DNA of 46,389 nucleotides from Acidobacteriaceae bacterium (lineage in GTDB: Bacteria > Acidobacteriota > Terriglobia > Terriglobales > Acidobacteriaceae): contig PLGG01000064.1 in NCBI GenBank assembly GCA_003138515.1, positions 16,704 to 63,092 on the forward strand. The letters run 5' to 3'. Position numbers and translations under genes: made by a program. Below the pieces are notes generated by a model that saw only the letters and a list, made by a program, of their open reading frames with translations, was not told the origin of the DNA and ran no database searches. Below, one piece after another: positions 26,649 to 34,334 of the stretch (its first letter is position 1; each line of letters opens with the position of its first letter).

Positions 26649-27199
26649 GGTCACCTGCCAAGTGTGCTGCGTGCCTGCTGCCGTTGTTGCTCACCGGCTG
26701 CTTCCACAAGGCCATTCACAAAGGCGAACCGGCAGAGCCCATGTTGGCGCCGCTGCTCGAGCCTTCAGTGCCACTCGAACTCGCCTTCGTCGAGCTGCCG
26801 CCTACGATGAGATTGATCCAGGGCAAGCCTCTCTACAACATGAGGGTGCACGACGAAACGGTCAAACCATTCATTCGGCACTGGAGGGCGGCGAATCCAC
26901 CGGAGATCGTAAACACTCCGGAGGCGCCCACAAACCCGAGCGCCCCGGTCAGCGCCATTGGCCAACTTTCTTCCGGCGACCCTGTGAATTATCGCCAGCA
27001 AACAGAGCAGGCCATCTGGTCCATTGAGCGAGGGCTGAACGGCATCAACCGTACGTTAAGCGACTCCGACCAGAAGACCGCCGACCAGATCCGGGAATTT
27101 CTGAAAGAGGCCAGGACGGCTTTGGCTTCTGGCGACGTGGACGGCGCGCACACTCTGGCGGCCAAGGCGCAAGTCCTGCTGGCCGCGCTGAATCAATAG
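26645..27199 (+). CDS. Small lipoprotein of unknown function
   Basis: A 184-residue protein with a lipoprotein signal: basic start, hydrophobic run and lipobox LLTGC with the Cys at residue 19. The mature part has a Pro-rich middle (about 75-100) and a C-terminal helical half (about 110-184) with heptad-like Ala/Leu spacing, probably coiled coil or a helical hairpin. The ATG overlaps the kinase stop as ATGA, so translation is coupled to the sensor kinase; a periplasmic accessory role in signal detection is possible but not shown. I do not recognise a family. Confidence 0.75.
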   Translation: MRSPAKCAACLLPLLLTGCFHKAIHKGEPAEPMLAPLLEPSVPLELAFVELPPTMRLIQGKPLYNMRVHDETVKPFIRHWRAANPPEIVNTPEAPTNPSAPVSAIGQLSSGDPVNYRQQTEQAIWSIERGLNGINRTLSDSDQKTADQIREFLKEARTALASGDVDGAHTLAAKAQVLLAALNQ

Positions 27200-27219
27200 A
27201 ACGCGCTCGCGCGGCGTCG

Positions 27220-28077
27220 TTACATTTCACCCCAACTCAGCTTGCTGCGCAACACATCGAAGAATCCGCTGTCGCCAAGGCGGACCAGCTTAACCGTGTG
27301 GTTGGATCGGCAGCATCGCACTTCGTCGCCGCGGCGGAGCTCCACACCCAGCTGGCCGTCGATGGTAAGCAGCGCGACATTGGGAACGCCCTCCACGCGA
27401 ACGATGAGCGACGCACTGCCAGGCACGACGATGGGCCTGAGCGTGAGCAGGTGGGGACAGATGGGCGTGACCACCATGGCGTCGACATCGGGCGTGAGGA
27501 TGGGACCGTTCGCGGCCAGTGTGTAAGCGGTTGAGCCCGTGGGAGTGGAAACGATGACCCCGTCAGCGCGGAATCGGGCCACGCTCCGGCCGTCGAGCTC
27601 CACGGCGAACTCGCCCATGCGGGCAATGTCGCCCTTGGAAACGACAATTTCGTTCAGCGCTTCGAAACTCGAGTGCTCTGCCCCTTCACGCCACAGCACG
27701 GCATTGAGCATGGCGCGCTCGTCGAGGCTGTGGCAGCCGTCGCACCAGTTCTCGAGAGTGGCGTAGAGATCGGCGAGGCGAACTTCGGTAAGGAAGCCGA
27801 GAAATCCGAGATTGACGCTGAGGATGGGCGTGCCGACCGTCGCGAAGATACGCGCCGCGGCAAGCAAGGTGCCATCGCCGCCCAGAACAATGACCAGACC
27901 CGGCGAATGCGAGGGCAACTCCGAGCGATCGACGCTGGGCGCAGTGCCGGTATAGGCGGCGCCTTCGCGGTCCAGCATTACGTCGTAGTTGTGTTTGCGC
28001 AGCCACGCTATCAGCTCCGGCAAAAGCTGCTTGAGCTCTTCCCTGTTCGGCTTGCAAACAATTGCAACCGTGGTCAT
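27220..28077 (-). CDS. nadK: NAD kinase
   Basis: Phosphorylates NAD to NADP. 285 residues with the diagnostic motifs VLGGDGTLLAAAR (about 64-76; Asp in GGDG is catalytic), SVNLGFLGFLTEV (about 87-99), LNEIVVSKG and GVIVSTPTGSTAYTLAANGPI (about 173-193). The length is typical. It ends 20 bases from the convergent lipoprotein gene. The Cys-rich C-terminus (EVRCCRSNH) is a minor peculiarity. Confidence 0.96.
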   Translation of the reverse strand: MTTVAIVCKPNREELKQLLPELIAWLRKHNYDVMLDREGAAYTGTAPSVDRSELPSHSPGLVIVLGGDGTLLAAARIFATVGTPILSVNLGFLGFLTEVRLADLYATLENWCDGCHSLDERAMLNAVLWREGAEHSSFEALNEIVVSKGDIARMGEFAVELDGRSVARFRADGVIVSTPTGSTAYTLAANGPILTPDVDAMVVTPICPHLLTLRPIVVPGSASLIVRVEGVPNVALLTIDGQLGVELRRGDEVRCCRSNHTVKLVRLGDSGFFDVLRSKLSWGEM

Positions 28078-28168
28078 GCGTCCCAGTGTAATGGACTCGC
28101 TTCAAAGGGGCCAATTCGTTAGCGTGTAAAGCGCCAAAGTATCCAAGAAATCCGACAAAGAAAACTTG

Positions 28169-28198
28169 CTGACATGATCGGGTTTCTGTTTGTATATT
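28169..28198 (+). promoter_or_regulatory. Candidate promoter for the DUF805 gene
   Basis: CTGACA at 28169-28174 (five of six -35 bases) and TATATT at 28193-28198 (five of six -10 bases) are 18 bases apart. The predicted start near 28205 leaves a leader of about 105 bases before the ATG at 28310. Confidence 0.5.
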
Positions 28199-28309
28199 GG
28201 CTCGACGCCAAAAAGTTGAGGCTATTCGTTGGCTTGGCGCGTAAACATGCGCTGCCGGTGGCACAGCGGAACGATTGTGCCCCAGAATCGGCACGAAAGG
28301 AAGGCTGCG

Positions 28310-28882
28310 ATGGAATGGTATTTGATGGTCTGGAGGAAGTACGCCGAGTTCGATGGGAGGTCGCGCCGCAAGGAGTATTGGATGTTTCTACTCTTTCAAG
28401 TCCCCATCCTTCTTTTGCTAATGGGCCTCGGGTTCGCGGGCAACGGAATTTGGGAGAATATCGCCTGGGTGGACAATAACGGCTGGGTCCTGTTCATTCC
28501 GTACGCCATTTATGGGCTGGCCTCCCTCGTTCCAAGTTGGGCCGTCGGCATTCGCCGGCTTCACGACACCGGTAGGAGCGGCTGGTGGATCCTGCTCTCG
28601 CTCGCCGCTGTTATCCCCTTCGTAGGAATCATCCCCGCAGCGATTTTTCTTATCTTTACGTGCCTTGACGGCAACCCTGGGCCGAATGAATACGGGCCCA
28701 ATCCGAAGTTTCCCGAGCAGGCGGTCGGGGTATTCGCAGGGAGTGGAACGTTCACTTCGATGGGGCTCGGCGCGCAGCCGCAACCGCTCGCTGGCGGGGT
28801 TAGCATTGGGAATTGCAAGAGCTGCGGCGCAATGCTGAAGGATGCAGCTCCTTTTTGCAGTAGTTGCGGCGCACATGTCTGA
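28310..28882 (+). CDS. DUF805 membrane protein with C-terminal zinc ribbon
   Basis: A 190-residue protein. The N-terminal part (MEWYLMVWRKYAEFDGRSRRKEYW) and GIRRLHDTGRSGWW are hallmarks of DUF805, with about four hydrophobic segments between residues 25 and 120. The C-terminal 25 residues form a zinc ribbon of two CxxC pairs (CKSCG and CSSCG). I chose ATG at 28310 because AAGGAAGG precedes it; the longer frame from 28229 lacks family similarity. The function of the family is not known; zinc-ribbon fusions recur in it. Confidence 0.86.
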   Translation: MEWYLMVWRKYAEFDGRSRRKEYWMFLLFQVPILLLLMGLGFAGNGIWENIAWVDNNGWVLFIPYAIYGLASLVPSWAVGIRRLHDTGRSGWWILLSLAAVIPFVGIIPAAIFLIFTCLDGNPGPNEYGPNPKFPEQAVGVFAGSGTFTSMGLGAQPQPLAGGVSIGNCKSCGAMLKDAAPFCSSCGAHV

Positions 28883-28912
28883 GATCTGCAGCGCTCGCCG
28901 GAAAATCGGAAT

Positions 28913-29746
28913 TCACGACCGGCGTGCGTAGAGCAGAAACTCCCGGTTGCCCTCGGCGCCGGTGATCGGCGACGGAATGATTTCGACGACGGTCCAGCCG
29001 AGAGAGCGGACACATGCGGCGACCTTTTCAATAGCCAATTCATGCGCGCGGGGATCGCGCACAATTCCACCTTTGCCGACGTGTTCACGGCCGGCCTCGA
29101 ACTGAGGCTTGACGAGAATCACCGCCTCGACAAGCGAAGAAGCAGCGGCAAACACGGCCGGCAGCACAAGCGTGGCGGAGATGAAGGAGACGTCGACGAC
29201 GAGAAGAGTTTTTCCCTGGTCCTGGTTCGGTGTCTCCAACGATCCAGGCTTAAGGAGGCGCGCGTTGGTGCGCTCGAGCAGTCGGACGCGCGGGTCGTTG
29301 CGCAGCTTCATGTGGATTTGGCCGAAGCCTGTGTCGACGGCCGTTACATGCGCGGCGCCGTTCTGCAGAAGGCAGTCGGTGAATCCACCGGTCGACGCGC
29401 CAACATCGAGGCAGGCGCGGCCGGTGACGACGATCTGCCAATGGTCCAGAGCAGCGGCCAGCTTTAGCCCACCGCGGCTGACGTAGGGAAGGTCATCGCC
29501 CAGGAGCCGGATCGGCGAGTCAATCGGGATCGATGCGCCGGGCTTGTCGATCTTTTGCTCGCGCACCAGAACCCGCCCGGCAAGGATCAGCGATCGCGCG
29601 CGCTCGCGGCTGGCAGCGAGGCCCCGCTCGATGAGCACCTGGTCGAGACGCGCCTTGGCCGGGCGCGCCTTGGCCGGGCTCGTCTTTTCTGGACGCGCCT
29701 TTGCCGGGCGCTCTTTCGCAACGCTCGCTTTTCGATTGTTCGCCAT
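28913..29746 (-). CDS. tlyA: TlyA-family rRNA methyltransferase
   Basis: Predicted 2'-O-methyltransferase of the TlyA/hemolysin A family, which modifies 16S and 23S rRNA. The S4 RNA-binding domain (RLDQVLIERGLAASRERA to LVREQKIDKPG) starts near residue 33, followed by a FtsJ-type Rossmann fold with the SAM-binding motif CLDVGASTGGFTDCLL and catalytic-type Lys/Asp in VVDVSFIS and ILVKPQFEAG. I start at ATG 29746 (277 residues), because upstream codons run through a hairpin and do not look like protein. Odd: residues 1-32 are a Lys/Ala/Arg/Pro tail with repeated PAKAR words before the S4 domain. Confidence 0.92.
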   Translation of the reverse strand: MANNRKASVAKERPAKARPEKTSPAKARPAKARLDQVLIERGLAASRERARSLILAGRVLVREQKIDKPGASIPIDSPIRLLGDDLPYVSRGGLKLAAALDHWQIVVTGRACLDVGASTGGFTDCLLQNGAAHVTAVDTGFGQIHMKLRNDPRVRLLERTNARLLKPGSLETPNQDQGKTLLVVDVSFISATLVLPAVFAAASSLVEAVILVKPQFEAGREHVGKGGIVRDPRAHELAIEKVAACVRSLGWTVVEIIPSPITGAEGNREFLLYARRS

Positions 29747-29771
29747 CAACGCAACAGTCTCCAAATGCGCC

Positions 29772-29803
29772 GAAGGGCCATTCCCACATGGGAAAGGCCC
29801 TTC
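29772..29803. terminator. Long hairpin between the beta-propeller lipoprotein and tlyA
   Basis: GAAGGGCC (29772-29779) pairs perfectly with GGCCCTTC (29796-29803), and the interior TTCCC/GGGAA continues the stem after an A-A mismatch around an ACAT loop. On the plus strand ATGATTTT follows at a few bases; on the minus strand no U-tract follows. Position suggests a terminator or attenuator between the two minus-strand genes. Confidence 0.55.
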
Positions 29804-29835
29804 AGATGATTTTGCAGCTCCGCTGACCGTTCGCG

Positions 29836-31452
29836 CTACGGAGTAGCCTGGCATTCCGCGAGCGTGTAACCTGCTCCGTACTTCGCCACCATGGCTGAAG
29901 GCGACAAATTGCATGGCTGCCCATAGCCAGGAACACGGCTGCTGTAGTTGTTGTTGCTGCCGCCGTTTGCGGTCTGCGACGTGGTGCGCACATCCACCAC
30001 GGTGCCCTCAACCAGGACCGTGGTGTCGATCAGGTCAGTGACGGTCGGACTCGATTCGATGATGGTGATAAAGGGGCTGTCGGGTGAACCCACATAGATC
30101 TTCGAGTACTCCGAGTTCTGCGTGTTGACCACGGTGCGCGGATGACCGACGACCGTAATGGTTTTTTCCACCGTATATGTGGAGAGGTTCACCACCGTCA
30201 CGGTGCCGTTGCCTGTACCGCTGTCGTCGTTCTGATTGGCCGTGTAAGCCTTGCTGCCGTCGTTGAGAACGGTGACGCTGGCCGGGTTGGGAGTGGCCGT
30301 GTTGCCTACCTTAATCGTGGTCGCGAAACCGAAGCCGCCCGTTACGGGGCCGCAGTTGGCGTAGCTCGTGCCACCGCCAACCGTGCAGCTGGGATTGGTA
30401 TAGGTGTTCGAGTCGTTGCCGTATTGATCCAGGGGTACATTAACCACGCTGATGGTCCCACCGTCATAGTTGGCGACGACAAGCTGTTGGGTTGTCGCGT
30501 TGTATTCGGCTTCGACAGGTCCGGAACCAGCGGGAAGCCGAATGCTGGGATGGCAGGTGATCCATTGCCCGCTCTGGTTTTGAAATGGCGTGCATGTGTC
30601 CGGCGTGTTGTTCCTGGAGTTGATGACCGTGATCGTATCGTCCCCGCGGTTGAGAACGAAAAGGCGTTGGAGGTTGGAAGTTTGCACTGCGTAGACGGGA
30701 CACTTACCGACCGGGATGGCAGGATCGGTGGTATTGCTAGAGATCTCAATTGGCGTAGCGACGCCCGTTGGAGCTGTTGTGGGCGAGACATTGCAGGCCA
30801 ATGGCGCAGTGTCCGGGACATTCTGGCTTAGGACATATTCGCGCTGACCGGAACTGCTCGCCGATCCGGCGACGAACGCGGGCATGGTGGCTGAGCTCAC
30901 CGACGTGGCCACTGGAATGGCGAGTTTGAATGCCTGAGGCGATCCGGCAAAGAGATCGACGAAGTCTCCATTAAGGTCGGTGACCCAGAGTCCGTTGGTC
31001 GGCGAAAACAAGTTGACGGGCTGCGCCGGCAACCCGTTGACGATAGGCAGCGTGGACTCGGAGACCTGTTTGGTCTGCAGGCTGGGGGAAATGCCGAAGT
31101 TGGACAGTGTGCCGTCGCTGTTGACGGTGTAGCCCGTGGAGCCAGTTGCGTCCAGGGTGAAGACCTTCGGCCCGGGACCGATTTGCGCTTCGTCGAGGAT
31201 CGAGTCACCGGAATAATCGATGATGGTGACCACCCCAGGCGTCTGGGCGCCCGTTGTGGAAGCCACAATCGTGTATGAAGTGGGTTGCGCCGGCGGGCCA
31301 TTGGTTCCGATCGGCGTGACCACGGGCCGGTAATTATCGCCACATCCGCCGATCAGAGCCGCAACTGACAGAGCTGCAAATGCGAGAGCCGGTGCTGCTG
31401 CCTGCGCGACGAGCACACGCGCCGGGCATGACTTCATGGGAAAAAGCCTCAT
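29836..31452 (-). CDS. YncE-like beta-propeller lipoprotein
   Basis: A 538-residue exported protein. ATG at 31452 has GGAAAG upstream and gives a signal peptide with lipobox LIGGC (Cys near residue 36); the longer frame upstream is Arg-rich and unlikely. The body contains repeated blade-like motifs: VVTIIDYSGDSILDEAQIGPGP, LFVLNRGDDTITVINSRNN, LVVANYDGGTISVVNV, AYTANQNDDSGTGNGTVTVVNLSTYTVEKTITVVGHPR, as in YncE/SMP-30-like seven-bladed propellers. (Motifs are given as landmarks.) It is probably anchored in the outer membrane or periplasm. Ligand unknown. Downstream lies a long hairpin, then tlyA. Confidence 0.85.
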   Translation of the reverse strand: MRLFPMKSCPARVLVAQAAAPALAFAALSVAALIGGCGDNYRPVVTPIGTNGPPAQPTSYTIVASTTGAQTPGVVTIIDYSGDSILDEAQIGPGPKVFTLDATGSTGYTVNSDGTLSNFGISPSLQTKQVSESTLPIVNGLPAQPVNLFSPTNGLWVTDLNGDFVDLFAGSPQAFKLAIPVATSVSSATMPAFVAGSASSSGQREYVLSQNVPDTAPLACNVSPTTAPTGVATPIEISSNTTDPAIPVGKCPVYAVQTSNLQRLFVLNRGDDTITVINSRNNTPDTCTPFQNQSGQWITCHPSIRLPAGSGPVEAEYNATTQQLVVANYDGGTISVVNVPLDQYGNDSNTYTNPSCTVGGGTSYANCGPVTGGFGFATTIKVGNTATPNPASVTVLNDGSKAYTANQNDDSGTGNGTVTVVNLSTYTVEKTITVVGHPRTVVNTQNSEYSKIYVGSPDSPFITIIESSPTVTDLIDTTVLVEGTVVDVRTTSQTANGGSNNNYSSRVPGYGQPCNLSPSAMVAKYGAGYTLAECQATP

Positions 31453-31630
31453 GCGAAATCTTTCCTGCTTCCTTGATGATTGTAAATCAAGTGGGCGAGC
31501 CCGGCGGGCGCAAACAGCCCACTTGGAAGTCCGACGCGCGCGGCGGAGGTTTGTCATCGAAAACCGCACGGCGAAAGGCCTTCCTTGAGGCTGCTATTAA
31601 CTTTCGCGCGAGTGGCGGGTACGATGAAGC

Positions 31631-32521
31631 GTGGCGCACGAAGAGCTGGCGTGGCAATCGAAGTTGGTGTTGCTGGCGGTGCTGCCGTTCGCGGGCACGG
31701 ATGTGCTGCTTTCGTGCTTCGCGTGGGCAACAGAATCCGCTGCCGTGGTCGTTTGGGTCATCGGGTTGAGCGCGTTGCTTGGGCTGATCACCTGGAGGCT
31801 GCGTGCGGCTACGCCGGCAGCAGCGGCGGCTGGGGCGCTGATCACGGCAAGCCTGATGTTCTCGACCGCCGAGTTCCCGTGCGAGCCTTGGCATACAGCG
31901 CTGATTTCCGTGCTGGCGGTTTCATTGCTGGCCTTCGCTGCCACGCGCGTTGGCCGCCGGAAAAAGGAGCGGCTGGGCACCGCCGAGGCGCGGCGTGGAA
32001 GGTCGGCCGCGCAAGTTGCGGCCAATCTGGGCTTGGCCGCGCTGGTCGCGAGCGAGCCCGTCAAGATCTGGTTCCTGAATAGCCGATGGCTTCCGCTCCG
32101 AGCCCACTCCGGAACGCTCATGCCGGCAATGGCCCTGGCCGCACTGGCAGAGGCCGCGGCAGATACGGTTTCATCGGAGATTGGGCAAGTGCTGGGCGGC
32201 CGGCCGCGGATGATCACGACAATGCGAGCTGTGGAACCGGGCACCGACGGCGCAGTGAGCGTGGCCGGCACCCTGGCTGGGTTGGTTGCATCGGCTATCG
32301 TGGCGGGCGCAGGAAGCTGGGCGATGCGCGGAGATTTCGCCCTCTTCAAGCTGAGCTGCGCGGGCGCGGTGTTCGGACTTCTCTTCGACAGCCTGCTCGG
32401 AGCAACGCTGGAGAAGCGCGGCTGGCTCAACAACGACGCCGTGAACTTTCTGTCGACGGCGAGCGCGTCGGCGTTCGCGCTTCTTTTGCTCGCGCTCGCG
32501 CCTCTTCCCGGAATCGGGTAG
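31631..32521 (+). CDS. DUF92 family integral membrane protein (VTE6-like)
   Basis: A 296-residue membrane protein starting at GTG 31631, with about seven hydrophobic segments. The motif LAEAAADTVSSEIGQVLGGRPRMITTMRAVEPGTDGAVSVAGT in the middle (Asp-Ser-rich, EIG, TDGAVS) and the C-terminal FDSLLGATLEKRGWLNNDAVNFLSTASASAFAL are diagnostic of DUF92 (TIGR00297). Plant relatives (VTE6) phosphorylate phytyl phosphate; bacterial members are presumed to act on polyprenyl phosphates, but this is inference. It lies divergent from the beta-propeller gene, 178 bases apart. Confidence 0.86.
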   Translation: MAHEELAWQSKLVLLAVLPFAGTDVLLSCFAWATESAAVVVWVIGLSALLGLITWRLRAATPAAAAAGALITASLMFSTAEFPCEPWHTALISVLAVSLLAFAATRVGRRKKERLGTAEARRGRSAAQVAANLGLAALVASEPVKIWFLNSRWLPLRAHSGTLMPAMALAALAEAAADTVSSEIGQVLGGRPRMITTMRAVEPGTDGAVSVAGTLAGLVASAIVAGAGSWAMRGDFALFKLSCAGAVFGLLFDSLLGATLEKRGWLNNDAVNFLSTASASAFALLLLALAPLPGIG

Positions 32522-32554
32522 AAATTCCCTTTGGCTCCGGCCCGCCAGTCCGTT

Positions 32555-32746
32555 GATTTGCTGAGTCGCTGACCCGCCGACTTGCAGACTCACTAACCTG
32601 CTGACTCGCTGACTCGCTGACTCGCCAACTTGCTGACTCGCTAACCTGCTGACTCGCTGACTCGCTAACCTGCTGACTTGCTGACCCGCTAACTGGCTGA
32701 CTCGCTGACTCGCTAACCTGCTGACTTGCTGACTCGCTGTCTTTCT
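32555..32746 (+). repeat. Tandem array of 24 units of 8 bp
   Basis: Twenty-four consecutive 8-base units with no insertion or deletion. Most are GACTCGCT; variants AACCTGCT, GACTTGCT and GACCCGCT recur in a partly regular order (often GACTCGCT, GACTCGCT, AACCTGCT). It lies between the convergent ends of the DUF92 gene and the ydcF-like gene. Three units equal 24 bases, so the array also reads as an 8-residue repeat on the minus strand, but that frame has no start signal and is not treated as a gene. Repeat type is a minisatellite. Confidence 0.9.
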
Positions 32747-32791
32747 GACTCCGCTATCTCCGCTAGCCCCGCCAACTCCGCCAACTCCGCT
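32747..32791 (+). repeat. Five 9-bp units joined directly to the 8-bp array
   Basis: GACTCCGCT, ATCTCCGCT, AGCCCCGCC, AACTCCGCC, AACTCCGCT follow the 8-bp array without a break; each equals the 8-bp unit plus one C. Their reverse complements (AGCGGAGTT, GGCGGGGCT and so on) match the AGCGGGGCT-type units at 7853-7889 and 15887-15931. The array ends 5 bases before the stop of the ydcF-like gene. Confidence 0.8.
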
Positions 32792-32795
32792 GTCA

Positions 32796-33425
32796 TCAGT
32801 GCAGATGGAGCCGCCAGAAAGTGTAGCTGAGAATCTCGTGGGCAATTCGCTCGGCCTCGAGCGTCTGGTCTTCGACGGCCGGACGCGGACGCGGCGAAGT
32901 GAGCACGTCGAGTCCTTCGGCGGCGCAGATGGCGTGAATACGGAACATATGAGTGTCGTCACTGACGACGACCAGGCGGTGCAGCCCGTTGACGCGGGCG
33001 ATGACGGCAATGCGGCGGGCCGACTCCTCAGTGTTGCGGCTTTCGGTTTCAGCGATGATGGCCTGCTCGGGAACGCTTTTGCTGATCAGATATTCCTCGC
33101 CCACCGAACCCTCGGTGAACTGATCGCCGCCGGGACCGCCGAGGGTGATGATGAGCGGGGCGATGCCGCGATGGTAGAGCTCGAGAGCGTGGTCGAGCCG
33201 TGCGCGGTAGACGGGCGAGGGCCGGCCGTCATACTCCGCCGCGCCAAGAACCCCGATGGCATCGGCAGGTGCAGCCTGGTCTTGATTCGCGTAGATCTCA
33301 ATCTGCACGTAGACCCAGCGGCACCATGCCAAAGCCACAGCCAGCAGGCAGAGGACAAAAAAAAGCGCGACGCGGAGGACCCAATTACGGCGCTTCGTCT
33401 TGGATTCGCGCCCCATGCTCTCCAT
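32796..33425 (-). CDS. YdcF/ElyC-like DUF218 membrane protein
   Basis: A 209-residue protein with one N-terminal membrane helix (about residues 15-37) and an extracytoplasmic DUF218 domain: AIGVLGAAEYDGRPSPVYRARLDHALELY, PLIITLGG, ESRNTEESARRIAVIA and VVSDDTHMFRI are the family motifs. Relatives (SanA, ElyC, YdcF) affect envelope integrity. I take the ATG at 33425; the ATG at 33416 is also possible and has GGAG a few bases upstream. Longer in-frame starts would run through the 8-bp array and the tsaC coding region in another frame, so they are rejected. Confidence 0.85.
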   Translation of the reverse strand: MESMGRESKTKRRNWVLRVALFFVLCLLAVALAWCRWVYVQIEIYANQDQAAPADAIGVLGAAEYDGRPSPVYRARLDHALELYHRGIAPLIITLGGPGGDQFTEGSVGEEYLISKSVPEQAIIAETESRNTEESARRIAVIARVNGLHRLVVVSDDTHMFRIHAICAAEGLDVLTSPRPRPAVEDQTLEAERIAHEILSYTFWRLHLH

Positions 33426-33455
33426 CTTACTCAGTCCCAAAGGCTCCTCGGATTC

Positions 33456-33536
33456 TTGCTCCCCTCGGTCTCTCGCTCCCTTGGTCCCTTGTTCTCTCGT
33501 TCCCTTGGTCTCTTGTTCCCTTATTCCCTGCCTTTC
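33456..33536 (+). repeat. Second 8-bp tandem array (TCGKTCYC type)
   Basis: About ten 8-base units such as TCGCTCCC, TTGGTCCC, TTGTTCTC, TCGTTCCC, TTGGTCTC, TTGTTCCC, TTATTCCC; from 33465 on the phase is perfect. The unit differs from that of the array at 32555-32746, but the length of eight is the same. It fills the gap between the tsaC stop (33536) and the ydcF-like start, so on the minus strand it lies in the ydcF leader. Confidence 0.8.
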
Positions 33537-34180
33537 TATCGCTGCAGGGTCATAACGATTTCGTGAGTTGGGATGGCGCCTTCGCGCAGGATTTCCCAGC
33601 GTCCGGCGCCGAGGGTGAGATCGACGATGGTGGTAGGCTGCGCGCGGCCGGTTGGGCCGCCGTCGACGATGAGCGGAATGCGCTCGCCGATCTGGTCGCG
33701 GACACAGCCGGCGTTGGTGCACTCCGAAGCGCCCTGCAAGTTGGCCGAGGTGGCGGTGATGGGCAGGCCGAAGCGCTCCACCACGGCACGAGGAATGGCG
33801 GCATCGGGCACGCGCAAAGCAACGTTGCCCGTGTTGGCCGTGGAGCGTAGCGGCAGCTTGGTTCCGGCGCGGACGATGATGGTCAGCGGGCCGGGCCAGA
33901 AACGGTCCGCGAGCTTGTCGAGCTGAGGATCGGTGTCGCGCGCCAGTTCATAGGCCTGGGACAAGCCGGAGATCAGAAGCGAGAGCGGTTTGTGCTTCTG
34001 GCGGGTCTTGATCTGATAAATCTGCTCGACGGCAGCGAGGTTCACCGGGTCCACGGCCAGGCCGTAGAAGGTGTCGGTTGGCAGAGCGATGACACCCCCT
34101 TTGCGCAGGCAGGAGACGATGTAATCGATCCGGTCCGGTTGGGGTTCATCGGGATGGACGCGCAATATCTCCGCGGACAA
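33536..34180 (-). CDS. tsaC: L-threonylcarbamoyladenylate synthase (Sua5/YrdC family)
   Basis: Makes threonylcarbamoyl-AMP for the t6A modification of tRNAs reading ANN codons. 214 residues, a YrdC domain without the C-terminal Sua5 extension. Motifs: GGVIALPTDTFYGLAVDP (about 28-45), YQIKTRQKHKPLSLLI (about 55-70), FWPGPLTIIV (about 94-103), ALRVPD and PITATSANLQG (about 140-150). The stop codon abuts the 8-bp repeat array. Confidence 0.93.
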   Translation of the reverse strand: MSAEILRVHPDEPQPDRIDYIVSCLRKGGVIALPTDTFYGLAVDPVNLAAVEQIYQIKTRQKHKPLSLLISGLSQAYELARDTDPQLDKLADRFWPGPLTIIVRAGTKLPLRSTANTGNVALRVPDAAIPRAVVERFGLPITATSANLQGASECTNAGCVRDQIGERIPLIVDGGPTGRAQPTTIVDLTLGAGRWEILREGAIPTHEIVMTLQR

Positions 34181-34334
34181 GGAGGCCTACCTCGGTTCCC
34201 GAATAAAAGGAGAGTCTACAAATTCGGAAACTATCACAGCACTGGCCGTGGTGCAAGTTTGACGATCACCATGCGTGTACTCGCGGCCACTCAAACGCCG
34301 TAGAATCGGCACAGCAGTCAGAGGGTTTCGATCG

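Noticed and set aside
32555..32791. CRISPR array
   Set aside because: Units of 8-9 bases without spacers; no cas genes.
32171..33010. Minus-strand frame through the 8-bp array, giving an 8-residue repeat protein
   Set aside because: The regularity is a by-product of 24 bases being eight codons; the frame overlaps DUF92 and ydcF-like genes and has no start signal.
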